From a virus: a stretch of 64,000 nt of DNA. The stretch spans positions 1 through 64,000 of the IMG/VR virus record IMGVR_UViG_3300032085_001464; one strand, 5' to 3'. The stretch's first letter is position 1. Each line of letters opens with the position of its first letter. Position numbers and translations under genes: made by a program. Below, one piece after another: positions 26,236-35,082 of the stretch. Under the pieces are notes generated by a model. The model was given only the letters and a program-made list of their open reading frames with translations. It had not been told where the DNA came from and did not search any database.

Positions 26236-26462
26236 CAGTCCTCGTAAATCCTACATTCATCTGCATCTGGTTCCATCTCACAAAAAAGTTCTAATGCAGT
26301 AGGATCATGATGATCTCCTGCCTCAATTTCTTTTTTATGGTTTTCTGCATAGACTTCTAGCTCATGAAGTTCTCCCTCAATGTGCCTCCGTTGATTTGGA
26401 GAAATCAGAGGATTATCAAGGATTTCTTTGTCCTTTGCAATGTGAGTTTCGATGTTTTTCAT
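26235..26462 (-). CDS. small baseplate-operon protein (75 aa)
   Basis: A helical, highly charged protein (MKNIETHIAKDKEILDNP start; HIEGELHELEVYAENHKKEI in the middle) with an acidic Cys-containing end. The position between the hub genes suggests an assembly factor. No family recognised. It begins directly after the stop of the gp27-like gene and overlaps the gp5-like gene by four bases. Confidence 0.65.
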   Translation of the reverse strand: MKNIETHIAKDKEILDNPLISPNQRRHIEGELHELEVYAENHKKEIEAGDHHDPTALELFCEMEPDADECRIYED

Positions 26463-27755
26463 TTAACTTTTTGTTTTAATTCCGGGATTGTCTTTAACCA
26501 ACCGCATAGCCGTATATGACTTATTAGGGAAAAACTTATGGGTAATTTCCTTAATAATATATAGACCGCTTTGCCTACGGTCAATGTCAGGAGATTCACT
26601 TGATACTTTTGGGAACTCTAGATGTACAGCATCCCCAGCACATAAATTAGTGTTGACAGGAACCAGGATATGGCAATCAATATTCGTAAAAGAGCTATAT
26701 CTAGCAGCTGATTGACCAACAGAATCTAAGGGATTGTAAGCTCTGCTAGTAGATACTCCCACATCTAGAGTACCTACATTATACATCCCAACGAAGGTTC
26801 TGGAGTTATTTGGGGGACTTTGTTTTGGATCGACAATTTTTGGTATAGGACTTTTTTCCCCCAATTTGGTCCCACCTTTTGGTTCAAATTTAGATACTGT
26901 TCGTGGAGTAGTCTCATAATTATATGGATCGATAAAAATACGATTTGAAGAATACTCTCCTTTAGATATCGACTCCGAAAGATCGATAGTTTTATTTACA
27001 CGAAAATCAAGCAGTGATGTAGCTTGATATTTGGGATTTCTATGACCATCTTCAAAAGTTTGTCTATAGTAATATCTCTGAACGATTTTTTTGTTTTTTA
27101 TCGCAGTTTTAGATAATCCATCCATGGATTTAAAGTTAAATCCTCTCTTTGTCTGCCAAAAGAAAAATCCTGCAGAATTACTTTTAGCACCTACAGGAAC
27201 TGCTCTAGCTGCTAACTTAATAGCCCACCAAAAAGGTAGTTTCATATTGCCAGTAAGAGGCCATACAGTTTCTGTTTGCTCAAAATCAACTGGTTGTGTT
27301 GGTTGCACTAATCCAATAATTTTTGACAGAGTTTTATCAATTGTCATACCTGTGTATTTTCTACTTACCCTGATTTGTCTTGCAGAAATTGCTTCTCTTG
27401 AAGTTAAATGTAAAACAAATCCCTCCATCTGTCGATTACTAATATAATTAGTGACTTTATCGACAACCATTGTATACTCAAATGATCCGGGTTTTTCAAA
27501 AATCGCATCAAATGGAGTTTTGATCTTAATATTTACCTGTTCTCCACCAATTATAGGTAATCCATGATATAGCCCTTGACCATCGATAGTATTACCAGTA
27601 TTTGAAATTACCGCCAGTGCTGTTACAATTGGTGAATATAGATCCTCAAAATATTGAAAATCAATCACACCATTAATAATAGATACAGTCTTATCTTGTT
27701 CTTTCGATGTTATGTCAAATTTCTCATAGATTGATGCTCCAGTTGATGCAGACAT
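26463..27755 (-). CDS. probable baseplate hub protein (gp27-like position)
   Basis: The 430-aa protein is beta-rich, with the phage hub feature of an N-terminal half describing a ring fold (VIDFQYFEDLYSPIVTAL near residue 31; MVVDKVTNYISNRQMEGFVLHL near residue 96) and a C-terminal half with LCAGDAVHLEFPKV and GLYIIKEITHKF, a pattern of gp27/gpD-type hub proteins. Its place between a gp5-like protein and the M23/tape-measure genes fits T4 gp27. The identity is by context and fold-like pattern, not clear sequence match. Confidence 0.6.
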   Translation of the reverse strand: MSASTGASIYEKFDITSKEQDKTVSIINGVIDFQYFEDLYSPIVTALAVISNTGNTIDGQGLYHGLPIIGGEQVNIKIKTPFDAIFEKPGSFEYTMVVDKVTNYISNRQMEGFVLHLTSREAISARQIRVSRKYTGMTIDKTLSKIIGLVQPTQPVDFEQTETVWPLTGNMKLPFWWAIKLAARAVPVGAKSNSAGFFFWQTKRGFNFKSMDGLSKTAIKNKKIVQRYYYRQTFEDGHRNPKYQATSLLDFRVNKTIDLSESISKGEYSSNRIFIDPYNYETTPRTVSKFEPKGGTKLGEKSPIPKIVDPKQSPPNNSRTFVGMYNVGTLDVGVSTSRAYNPLDSVGQSAARYSSFTNIDCHILVPVNTNLCAGDAVHLEFPKVSSESPDIDRRQSGLYIIKEITHKFFPNKSYTAMRLVKDNPGIKTKS

Positions 27756-29287
27756 TATCCCAACCTCACTACTTTTTGGATATCAGTGATTATATTAGAG
27801 TTGGAACTTTGACCAAAACTTTCTATGGTTCCCGAATCAGATCCCATATCACTTGAAGCTTGACCACTACTAATATTTAGAGATGCAAGATCAAATGGAA
27901 CTACTATAGGTTCTTGTAAAGATCCAGCAGATGCTACCGTTGATGATCTTTTTACTCCCTCTAAAGATGAGACAAGCCTCTTAGGAGCAGCAACAACTTC
28001 TCCAGTAAAAGGAGCAGTGCCAGGGAATCCATATTCCATGGGATTAATTGCATTCTTTCTAGGATATCCGGTAATACCCTCTGCTTTACCGAGTTCCCAA
28101 TGCAAGTGTGGTCCACGAGATTTTCCAGTTGATCCTACTCTACCAATGATATCGCCTGGCTTAACCCTGTCTCCTTTCTTATATGGGGTCCTTTCCATCA
28201 TGTGTCCATAAAAATGCTCCAGTCCATTTGCATCCACGAACACAACATAGTTACCATAATTCTTTTCAAATCCTCCATCAGTGATAGTAGAATTTGACGG
28301 AACCGTGAGCGCAGAACCAAACTCCGCAGGAATATCTAATCCCATATGGCCGCGGTTAGCACCAATACCATCTCCTATCCTATATCCAGGAGGTTTTTTC
28401 CCAGTATCTTGGAATATTAATCCAGATGTTTGTGGTTGTACTCCAGAAGAAGGTGCGGGTCTAGCTTGAACAGGAGGTGAAGGAGGAAGAGTAGTTGGAG
28501 GCTGCATAATAGTCTCTACTTGCTGATTGTACTCTTGTTGAGTAATTTCTCCACTGTCTAGTCTTTCCTTAGCTTCTGCAATTTGAGTCTGCTGTTTAAC
28601 ACTTCGTCCAGTAGGTATTGCAGATGTTGTTGGCAAAGGATCTAATCCTAGTTTTTTTCTAGCATCAGCAATTTCTGCTTCACTCTGTGCTTTTAAATCT
28701 TCTAGATCTCTAACAGTATCTTTGAATGTAATGTCAACATCTTTTTGAAGTTGGGAGAAATCGTTACCTAAATCTTCCAACTCTTTTGTAACTTCCCTTT
28801 CACTTGTAAATATTTTTCCAGATATTAAATCTCTGCTTAGTGCAGCAGCTGTATCCATAATGCCTCGCAAGACATTTCCAAAGCTATTGAAAACTTTAAC
28901 AATATTATCATACAAATTCTTAACGAAATTAGTTACATCCTCAACAATTACAATAATTCTTGGGAGATTTGCCAATAACCAATCAAGAAGAATCCAACCA
29001 GCTGCTTTCAGTAACCCAGAGAATATACTCTTAGATCCTTTAATAGCAGAAGAAATTCCACCTTTAATAAAATTCTGAGGTTTTTTTGCCTCTACAATTT
29101 TTTCTGCATCTTTTGTTCTTGCAGTGTCAACTTCTAATCTATCAAGACTTAACTTAGTCGTTTCTCTTTGCTTATCTTTTCTAATCTCCTTACCTAAAGA
29201 CTTCCTAAGACCTTGAGTGGTCTGCCTAATAGAGAGCAAACCTACATCAACAATATTTAAAGCTTCGTTGGTTGGAATTAATTTCAT
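27755..29287 (-). CDS. virion protein with M23 peptidase domain
   Basis: The 510-aa protein has an N-terminal basic, helical part with a hydrophobic stretch (GLLKAAGWILLDWLLANLPRIIVIV, from residue 91), a coiled-coil middle (about 165-215), a Pro-rich linker (262-285) and a LytM/M23 metallopeptidase domain at about 300-425. Zinc ligands are visible: His314 and Asp318 in HMGLD, and His396 in PHLHWEL with His394 as catalytic partner; YGHM (His362) is also conserved. It would cut peptide cross-links of host peptidoglycan during DNA entry. Sits between the hub and the tape-measure candidate. Confidence 0.87.
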   Translation of the reverse strand: MKLIPTNEALNIVDVGLLSIRQTTQGLRKSLGKEIRKDKQRETTKLSLDRLEVDTARTKDAEKIVEAKKPQNFIKGGISSAIKGSKSIFSGLLKAAGWILLDWLLANLPRIIVIVEDVTNFVKNLYDNIVKVFNSFGNVLRGIMDTAAALSRDLISGKIFTSEREVTKELEDLGNDFSQLQKDVDITFKDTVRDLEDLKAQSEAEIADARKKLGLDPLPTTSAIPTGRSVKQQTQIAEAKERLDSGEITQQEYNQQVETIMQPPTTLPPSPPVQARPAPSSGVQPQTSGLIFQDTGKKPPGYRIGDGIGANRGHMGLDIPAEFGSALTVPSNSTITDGGFEKNYGNYVVFVDANGLEHFYGHMMERTPYKKGDRVKPGDIIGRVGSTGKSRGPHLHWELGKAEGITGYPRKNAINPMEYGFPGTAPFTGEVVAAPKRLVSSLEGVKRSSTVASAGSLQEPIVVPFDLASLNISSGQASSDMGSDSGTIESFGQSSNSNIITDIQKVVRLG

Positions 29288-29290
29288 AAT

Positions 29291-30976
29291 TTATGCTTCA
29301 TATACTGATCTTGCAAAATTAATCCATTCATTATTTGGATTCGTTGTACGAATATCAGGCAATGCAGTTCCAGATGGAGTGGATGAAACGGGTTCTCCAC
29401 TATCACCACTAGGAGATCCAACAGGTTGTACAACTACAAGTGGCACCGATGCTACAGTGCCTTCTACATTATTAAATCGTGAGCTAACTGGTTCAAGTGA
29501 AAACCCAAAATTTGGAGGAATTGGTGCAACTTGCTCTGGTGTTATATTTGTTGGTCCATTCGATTGTGGCATCTGTTGCACAGGAGGAGCAACAGTAGAT
29601 GCAGCAGGAGCACTACTAGTAGGTGGAGTCTCAGCTTTACCAAGACCCTTATTCATTTGCTGAACAATATCGTTTAGATCAGACAATCTGTTTGGATCCG
29701 GTTCACCTCCAAATCTCGGTATTCCTAGAATTCCAGGTTTATCAAGGAACATAGCCTCATCAAACATCCCCACTCTAGCATTAAAGAAATTCTTTCCTTG
29801 CTCCGTTAACTTAGTATCTCTAATACCCTGGATAAATTCCATAGATTTTATCATACTGGTCTTCAATTTTTCATATTCATCATATTTTCTCTTATCTTCT
29901 GGACTCAATTTAGACACATCTTTTTGCACCTTTGATAAAGCAAGTCCTACATCTTTATTCAAAGTTTCATATCTACTAGTATTTTGGCGCAATACCTTAA
30001 TAGCAGCAATTATATGATTAAGTTGAACTTTATCTTCATCAGTAATATTCTCACCAATTGCATTTCCATATACTCCATCTATAAGTTGCTGTCTTTGGTG
30101 CTCAATTTCATTAAGTATTCCAAATGGATCTAAGTAAATTCTTTCAGGAGAAGCTGTAGTTGTACCTCTTAAAGCGGGTTTTTGCTTGTATATTTTTTCT
30201 TCTTCCTCATAAAGCATTTCTAATGTACTCTCTCTTCCATGTTTCAAATAATGATCGATAGTTTTTCGTTTTGATTCTGAAAAACTACTTCGACCACTTC
30301 CGAACCTATCATTTTTAATAATATCAAAAAGTGTGACACCAGCTGCCACAGCTATAGCACCTATCAAAAGATATGGGTTTGCCAATAACCCTAGGATCTT
30401 TGGAATGTTGAGCAGCATTGATGTAAGAACACCACTAATTGTTCCAGTAATTGCACCAATGCCACCATTCAGAGCAAGTGCAACACCACCAGCAATCGCC
30501 AATCCCTTAATAAGATCGTTCTTTATCTTTTCAAAAGCATCATTATCACCCTCTGACCATGCTTCTAAGGCATCTAATCCTTTTATTCCTAACCACCCTA
30601 AGAACAATGCCTCAAGTGCTTTCATAAAGCGACCAAAAGGTCCCATTGCCCGTTTCTTTAAAGCCTCAATTGGTTTAACTAACCCATTCTTAAGAGCAGA
30701 TTCAATAAAGTTTTCTTTTGTACCTTTTTTAAGACTATCTGCGGATTCTCTCTTTTGCTTTATCTCTCTCTTATCTTCTTCTGCATCTTGAGCGTTTCTA
30801 CCACTAATCAGATCTGCAATTGCAGTTAGATTTCTTTGGATTGCAAAGATGTTTTTGTTTAACGAATTATATTGCTTGACAGTCAAGTTCCCCTCAGGAA
30901 CTCCTGGGTTGTCAACATTACCCTCGGGAGTTCCCTTCTGACCTGGTGGAAGTAGCTTTGTAGGGTCAATAACCAT
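29291..30976 (-). CDS. tape measure protein candidate
   Basis: The 561-aa protein is largely helical, with hydrophobic segments at about residues 160-220 (LIKGLAIAGGVALALNGG, LLANPYLLIGAIAVAAGV) and a Pro-rich tail. T4 tape measure gp29 is about 590 aa. The strongest evidence is context: it immediately follows, with an 11-base overlap, a two-frame tail chaperone pair, the position of tape measures in most long-tailed phages. Similarity to gp29 itself is not obvious by eye. Confidence 0.65.
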   Translation of the reverse strand: MVIDPTKLLPPGQKGTPEGNVDNPGVPEGNLTVKQYNSLNKNIFAIQRNLTAIADLISGRNAQDAEEDKREIKQKRESADSLKKGTKENFIESALKNGLVKPIEALKKRAMGPFGRFMKALEALFLGWLGIKGLDALEAWSEGDNDAFEKIKNDLIKGLAIAGGVALALNGGIGAITGTISGVLTSMLLNIPKILGLLANPYLLIGAIAVAAGVTLFDIIKNDRFGSGRSSFSESKRKTIDHYLKHGRESTLEMLYEEEEKIYKQKPALRGTTTASPERIYLDPFGILNEIEHQRQQLIDGVYGNAIGENITDEDKVQLNHIIAAIKVLRQNTSRYETLNKDVGLALSKVQKDVSKLSPEDKRKYDEYEKLKTSMIKSMEFIQGIRDTKLTEQGKNFFNARVGMFDEAMFLDKPGILGIPRFGGEPDPNRLSDLNDIVQQMNKGLGKAETPPTSSAPAASTVAPPVQQMPQSNGPTNITPEQVAPIPPNFGFSLEPVSSRFNNVEGTVASVPLVVVQPVGSPSGDSGEPVSSTPSGTALPDIRTTNPNNEWINFARSVYEA

Positions 30977-31145
30977 TAGATTGTTGTGCCTTTAAATTCT
31001 GCTCTTCAATAAATGTCTCTAATAAACTAAGATAAATGTCCCTTTCCCAAGGGATCATATTTTCAATATCACTCAAGGAGTATTTATGATGCTGCATGAG
31101 GGCGAAATTAACTTTGTAGTAAGCTACAATATCCTCATGTAACAT
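30966..31145 (-). CDS. tail assembly chaperone, downstream frame (GT-like)
   Basis: A 59-codon frame starting MLHEDIVAYYKVNFALMQHH and containing KYSLSDIENMIPWERDIYL, a short helical unit like the second (T) part of tail chaperones. Its ATG has no Shine-Dalgarno sequence, while a perfect slippery heptamer at the end of the upstream gene would place ribosomes in exactly this frame. The expected fusion would be 298 aa. It may also be translated independently by reinitiation. Confidence 0.7.
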   Translation of the reverse strand: MLHEDIVAYYKVNFALMQHHKYSLSDIENMIPWERDIYLSLLETFIEEQNLKAQQSNGY

Positions 31146-31147
31146 CG

Positions 31148-31861
31148 CTAGCTGAAAAAAGATGCTAATCCCTCAAGTACGATCTCATTTTCTACATTAG
31201 TATTCGGGTTCTCAAATTTAACAGTATGAGAAAGCTTAGGCATAGTATTAAAGAAGGATTCGATTTGTTTGAACTGAGAAGAATTCAAACCCTCAATAAA
31301 TTCAATCCATTCCTTCTTAGGTGTATCCTTTGACTCCCAAGTCTCATCATCCGAGTAAATCATATCAACACAGGATGCAATGACATCGAATGATGCATTG
31401 AGATCAAGACCGGCACCAAAATTTTGACTGATGAACTCTCCAAGAGATGGATACTTCATCCTCAGAGTTAAAGTATCATCTAATTTGATATCTCGATTAT
31501 GTTCAGGATAATCAATAACCTGAATTTCATCAATATAGACTGTCAAGGGAACTTTAGTTTCTCCATCATCCTGACAGGTAACAATAACATCAATAGATTC
31601 TCCAACTGACTTTCCACGAACATTCAAAAATAGATATTCGATATCAAAAGTAGAGAGTTCATTTACTTTCACACCACGAGTGATGATACATGCGGTGAGA
31701 ACATCTTTGATAGCTCTCGCAATCTGTTCAATGTCCTCGCTCTCCATAGCCAAAACAAGAACTTTTTCTTCTTTGACTAGGAATGGGCGATACTTAATTT
31801 TTTTCTTTGTGGACGGAATAACCAACTCAAATGTCGGAGTTGCAATCTTTGGTAAAGACAT
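31148..31861 (-). CDS. 26: gp26-like baseplate hub/tail chaperone protein
   Basis: The 237-aa protein matches the T4 baseplate protein family of gp26: N-terminus MSLPKIATPTFELVIPSTKK then KYRPFLVKEEKVLVLAMES and a FDIEYLFLNVRGKSVGE core. In this gene order (before the tape measure candidate) it also occupies the place of the upstream tail-chaperone gene. The last codons TCT TTT TTC AGC TAG contain a -1 slippery heptamer. A late box (AATAAATA) lies 20 bases before the ATG. Confidence 0.8.
   Translation of the reverse strand: MSLPKIATPTFELVIPSTKKKIKYRPFLVKEEKVLVLAMESEDIEQIARAIKDVLTACIITRGVKVNELSTFDIEYLFLNVRGKSVGESIDVIVTCQDDGETKVPLTVYIDEIQVIDYPEHNRDIKLDDTLTLRMKYPSLGEFISQNFGAGLDLNASFDVIASCVDMIYSDDETWESKDTPKKEWIEFIEGLNSSQFKQIESFFNTMPKLSHTVKFENPNTNVENEIVLEGLASFFS
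31154..31160 (-). promoter_or_regulatory. putative -1 ribosomal frameshift site
   Basis: The heptamer T TTT TTC is read in phase as X XXY YYZ two codons before the TAG stop of the gp26-like gene. Slipping back one base gives TTT TTT CAG CTA GCG ATG, entering the frame of the 59-aa downstream ORF with no stop in between. Confidence 0.65.
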
Positions 31862-31880
31862 AATAATTGTTCAGTAATTT

Positions 31881-31888
31881 TATTTATT
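31881..31888 (-). promoter_or_regulatory. T4-like late promoter
   Basis: AATAAATA, 20 bases before the ATG of the gp26-like gene, in the short gap after the tail-tube-fold gene. Confidence 0.55.
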
Positions 31889-31892
31889 AGGG

Positions 31893-32690
31893 TCAAAAAG
31901 GTATTACCTCAATAGGTTGAACCCTAGGAGGGTTATTTTGATCAGTTTTTGGAGCTAGTCCACTATCTCCATTAGGATCGCTAGAGTATTCTCTCCCCGT
32001 CGTTTCCTTATATTCTTTCTTATCCTCCACAGACCATTGAGTTGAAACCTCTCTCTGATCTGAACGGGTATCTAAACTACCAATACTTCCAAGAACATAC
32101 CTATCATAACTGAAAGTCACAGTAATTTCTAGAACTCGATTAGTTCCATAATCTACTGCAGATGGGACGATATTAACTGGGAACGCATTGATAAAGGTAT
32201 AGTCTATCTTCTGGAAGTGGTCTTTGTCAAACTTACTTACACCCATTTGACTACACTTATAGTTGTCGGGAAACAACATTCTACTGTAATAGGCTCTTTT
32301 ATCTTGACTTACTTCTCCACCACTTGCAATAAATTCTTGCCATAGTTGGAAGAACTTTAACACAAGATAGTTCTTATCAACAATAAAGGTGAATGAACTA
32401 TCGGTAAAGACTCTTGTGTGGGCATACTTTTGGACAATACCCATGTAATTGCCTTTTATTTGTGCGGTAGCAAAAGCAGCACCAGGAAGTTCTGCTCCCT
32501 TACACAACAAATTTAACTCCCTGGTAAGAAAATACCGAGAAAGTAAAGGTTCCTTCGCTTGAACATAATTTAATAAACCGGTTGGGAAAGCCAGAAGTTG
32601 AAACTCGAAATGATTCGTTGTAGCTACATTCGTAAACAACGATTTTATTTCTGTTGTAGTTCTCTTCCTGGGGTAATTTCGTCGTGGCAC
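31893..32690 (-). CDS. tail-tube-fold protein, probable baseplate tube initiator (gp54-like)
   Basis: The 265-aa protein has the tail tube pattern: NHFEFQLLAF, LLCKGAELPGAAFATAQIKG (start near residue 61), a FTFIVDKNYLVLKFFQLWQEF segment (from about residue 100) and a final RVLEITVTFSYDRYVLG strand. In T4 this fold is shared by gp19, gp48 and gp54. Because gp48 is encoded nearby, gp54 is the best guess. The only start in frame is GTG at 32690 (MPRRNYPRK). The C-terminus is a hydrophilic extension. Confidence 0.65.
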   Translation of the reverse strand: MPRRNYPRKRTTTEIKSLFTNVATTNHFEFQLLAFPTGLLNYVQAKEPLLSRYFLTRELNLLCKGAELPGAAFATAQIKGNYMGIVQKYAHTRVFTDSSFTFIVDKNYLVLKFFQLWQEFIASGGEVSQDKRAYYSRMLFPDNYKCSQMGVSKFDKDHFQKIDYTFINAFPVNIVPSAVDYGTNRVLEITVTFSYDRYVLGSIGSLDTRSDQREVSTQWSVEDKKEYKETTGREYSSDPNGDSGLAPKTDQNNPPRVQPIEVIPF

Positions 32691-32698
32691 ACTAAATA
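32691..32698 (+). promoter_or_regulatory. late promoter of the gp4 gene
   Basis: ACTAAATA, 21 bases before the ATG of gp4, in the 29-base divergent gap between the gp54-like gene and gp4. Confidence 0.45.
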
Positions 32699-32719
32699 CC
32701 TTAGGTTAAATATTTTATA

Positions 32720-33154
32720 ATGGCGTATAGAGGTAGATTTCAACCTAGCAATATTGAAAAATATCGAGGAGACCATCGCTCTATTATTTATCGCAGTTTA
32801 TGGGAACGAAAGTTCATGGTTTACTGTGATAGAAATGAAAACATTCTTGAATGGGGCAGTGAGGAGATTGTTATCCCATATCGTTCTCCTCTAGATGGAA
32901 GAATTCATAGATATTTTCCAGATTTCTATATCAAAGTTCGCGAAAACACGGGAGATATTAAAAGATATATTATAGAAGTGAAACCAAAAAAGCAGTGTAT
33001 TGAACCAAAGGTACAAAAGCAACGAACTAAAACATACATCCGTGAAGTTGCTGAGTATGCTAAAAATCAAGCGAAGTGGAAAGCTGCTACTGAATATTGT
33101 AAGGATAGATTATTTCAATTTAAAATCTTAACAGAGGACAATTTAGGTGTATGA
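32720..33154 (+). CDS. 4: head completion protein gp4
   Basis: The 144-aa protein matches T4 gp4 (gp50), which closes the capsid before tail joining and has a TnsA/PD-(D/E)XK nuclease fold. Visible features: SLWERKFMVYCDRN (residues 26-39), PDF at 67-69 and the EVK of IIEVKPKK (Glu86, Lys88), the catalytic triad of the fold. The basic RTKTY helix follows. Coupled to the next gene by an ATGA overlap. Confidence 0.88.
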   Translation: MAYRGRFQPSNIEKYRGDHRSIIYRSLWERKFMVYCDRNENILEWGSEEIVIPYRSPLDGRIHRYFPDFYIKVRENTGDIKRYIIEVKPKKQCIEPKVQKQRTKTYIREVAEYAKNQAKWKAATEYCKDRLFQFKILTEDNLGV

Positions 33155-33498
33155 GTAGGTTACAACCCATAGTAGATGAACTTATCGGTTTAGAACAACC
33201 AGAAGATATTTTCACTAAGATTATGGAAGTTTTAGACAATCTAGAAATTATTCCAGAAGGAGGAAAATTCTATACTTTTATATACAAAGCAAAGACACCA
33301 AACATAAAATATGATGAGTTTCCACTAATTGCCTGCACTAGTGTAGATAAATGGGGATTCACTGGATTTAACTTTCATTGGAATCTAACAAGAAACTATA
33401 CTTGGGAAGAATGCCAAAGTCAGTTATATGTTATTGAGGCTAATGAACTTGAAGATGCCAGATCTTTATCATATGCAAAATTCAAAATGTCCACATAA
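33151..33498 (+). CDS. conserved hypothetical protein (115 aa)
   Basis: Not recognised beyond being a plausible virion-operon protein. It has an alpha-helical N-terminus, a beta core with DEFPLIACTSVDKWGFTGFNFHW (from about residue 50) and WEECQSQLYVIE. It is translated with gp4 (ATGA overlap) and followed by gp48. Confidence 0.65.
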   Translation: MSRLQPIVDELIGLEQPEDIFTKIMEVLDNLEIIPEGGKFYTFIYKAKTPNIKYDEFPLIACTSVDKWGFTGFNFHWNLTRNYTWEECQSQLYVIEANELEDARSLSYAKFKMST

Positions 33499-33501
33499 AT
33501 A
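33494..33501 (+). promoter_or_regulatory. T4-like late promoter of gp48
   Basis: CATAAATA, 16 bases before the gp48 ATG, overlapping the stop codon of the preceding gene. Confidence 0.55.
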
Positions 33502-33517
33502 ACTAATAAAAAAACGG

Positions 33518-34441
33518 ATGGCTCATCCACAACTGCTTAGATATCCTCTCGATATTATAGACTCCACAACAGACTATATGTTTTTGGAGGTTATGGAATA
33601 TGTGCCTTCAAAAGTACCTACTTTTGACCCAGGTAGTGGTAGAAGAAAACCGGGAACAGGAACTGATGTTTTTAAATCGGCAGGTACGAAAGCAAAACAA
33701 AGTATTATCTTACCAATACCAAATTCTATCGCATCAGTAAACAGAACTGGTTGGGGAGAAAGTAGAATATCTGCACTTGCTGGTTCAGGACTCAAGGCAG
33801 CAGGATTGTTAGTTGATGCAGCTACGGGTAAACTTCCTGAGGGTAGCAGTTTAGGTGAAACAGCTGCTGATTTTGCCGCCAGCGAAGCTTCAGGGTTGGG
33901 TGGCGGTACCGGTACTGGATTTGATTTGTATAGAAAATATTTTAAAACACAAGCTCAGAGAGCGATTGTTAATGCAGTTGCAGGAACTTCGATTGGATTA
34001 AATGATGTTCTTGGTAGACAAGAGGGTCAGATTATAAATCAAAATGTAGAACTACTGTTCAATAGTGTGTCTATTAGACCTTTTGGATTCAACTGGGATT
34101 TGACTCCTAGAAATATAAATGAGTCAAAATCAGTCCTACAAATCATAAAAACTCTTAAAAGGACATCTGCAGCAAAGTCAATAAAAGGTAAAAACGCATT
34201 CTTACAAGCACCGGATGTTTTTAGACTCAGCTATAAGAAAGGAACTGCAGATCAAAAATATCTGAATAAATTTAAATTATGTGCCCTAACAAGTGTTGGA
34301 GTAGATTACACGGGTTCTGGTATTCACGCAACATATAATGATGGGACACCGATTCATTATAGGTTGAATTTATCATTTACTGAGCTTGAACCAGTATATG
34401 CCGAAGATTATGACGACAACTACAACGACGCAGGATTCTAA
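33518..34441 (+). CDS. 48: baseplate tail tube cap gp48
   Basis: The 307-aa protein shows the T4 tail cap pattern: an N-terminal LRYPLDIIDSTTDYMFLEVM, a Gly/Ala-rich middle, INQNVELLFNSVSIRPFGFN (near residue 173) typical of tail tube-like proteins, and a terminal YRLNLSFTELEPVYAEDY. gp48 sits on the baseplate hub and starts tube polymerisation. It is followed by gp53 with a one-base TAATG overlap. Confidence 0.85.
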   Translation: MAHPQLLRYPLDIIDSTTDYMFLEVMEYVPSKVPTFDPGSGRRKPGTGTDVFKSAGTKAKQSIILPIPNSIASVNRTGWGESRISALAGSGLKAAGLLVDAATGKLPEGSSLGETAADFAASEASGLGGGTGTGFDLYRKYFKTQAQRAIVNAVAGTSIGLNDVLGRQEGQIINQNVELLFNSVSIRPFGFNWDLTPRNINESKSVLQIIKTLKRTSAAKSIKGKNAFLQAPDVFRLSYKKGTADQKYLNKFKLCALTSVGVDYTGSGIHATYNDGTPIHYRLNLSFTELEPVYAEDYDDNYNDAGF

Positions 34442-35082
34442 TGGCTAGTCACTCATACTTCAATCTTTTACCAAACTTTCAATACCTCAACCCCAATCAA
34501 TCTGGTGGTAGAAAGAAGCAATATGTGGAGGTAAAGAATCTTTTTACGCGAATGAAGATCAGAGACTCTGTTTCTGAGTTTGCAACTAACCTGACAAAAT
34601 ACGATATTGATGAAAATCAACGACCTGATGATGTCGCTAATGAATTATATGGCGATCCAAATTATGATTGGGTAGTTTTATTGACTGCCAATATCATCAA
34701 TGTCAGAGATGAATGGCCATTATCATCTAGACAACTATATGATGTTATGTATGACAAGTATGAGGAAAATCTAAATTCTACTCGTCACTATGAGACAAAA
34801 GAAACAAAAGATTCTCAAGGAAGACTTTTAATTCCTGGCGGTCAGGTTGTTGATTCCACATTTAGAATCCCAAACCCAGACTCTCCTGGTCAAGATATTA
34901 ACCCAACTGTTGGAGTTTCTAATTGGCTAGTAGAAGTAAGAAAAAACAATAAAAAACGAACGATAAGAGTACTCAGAAGTGAATACTTAACATCGTTCGT
35001 TAATGAATTTAGAGATTTTCTAGAATATCAAGAATCTTCTCAGTTTGATCCTCAGACTGGAATTAAAATTGCTTCTGACTAA
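34441..35082 (+). CDS. 53: baseplate wedge protein gp53
   Basis: The 213-aa protein matches T4 gp53: an N-terminal SYFNLLPNFQYLNP, the LysM-like ANELYGDPNYDWVVLLTANI (near residue 66) and NVRDEWPLSSRQLYD. gp53 joins wedges around the hub. The length is close to the T4 protein (196 aa). It ends convergently with the 134-aa minus-strand gene, overlapping it by four bases. Confidence 0.9.
   Translation: MASHSYFNLLPNFQYLNPNQSGGRKKQYVEVKNLFTRMKIRDSVSEFATNLTKYDIDENQRPDDVANELYGDPNYDWVVLLTANIINVRDEWPLSSRQLYDVMYDKYEENLNSTRHYETKETKDSQGRLLIPGGQVVDSTFRIPNPDSPGQDINPTVGVSNWLVEVRKNNKKRTIRVLRSEYLTSFVNEFRDFLEYQESSQFDPQTGIKIASD

Noticed and set aside
30333-30791. 152-aa plus-strand frame over the tape-measure gene
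   Set aside because: Complement of an Ala/Lys-rich coding region; Pro/Ser-rich shadow translation with no ribosome-binding site.
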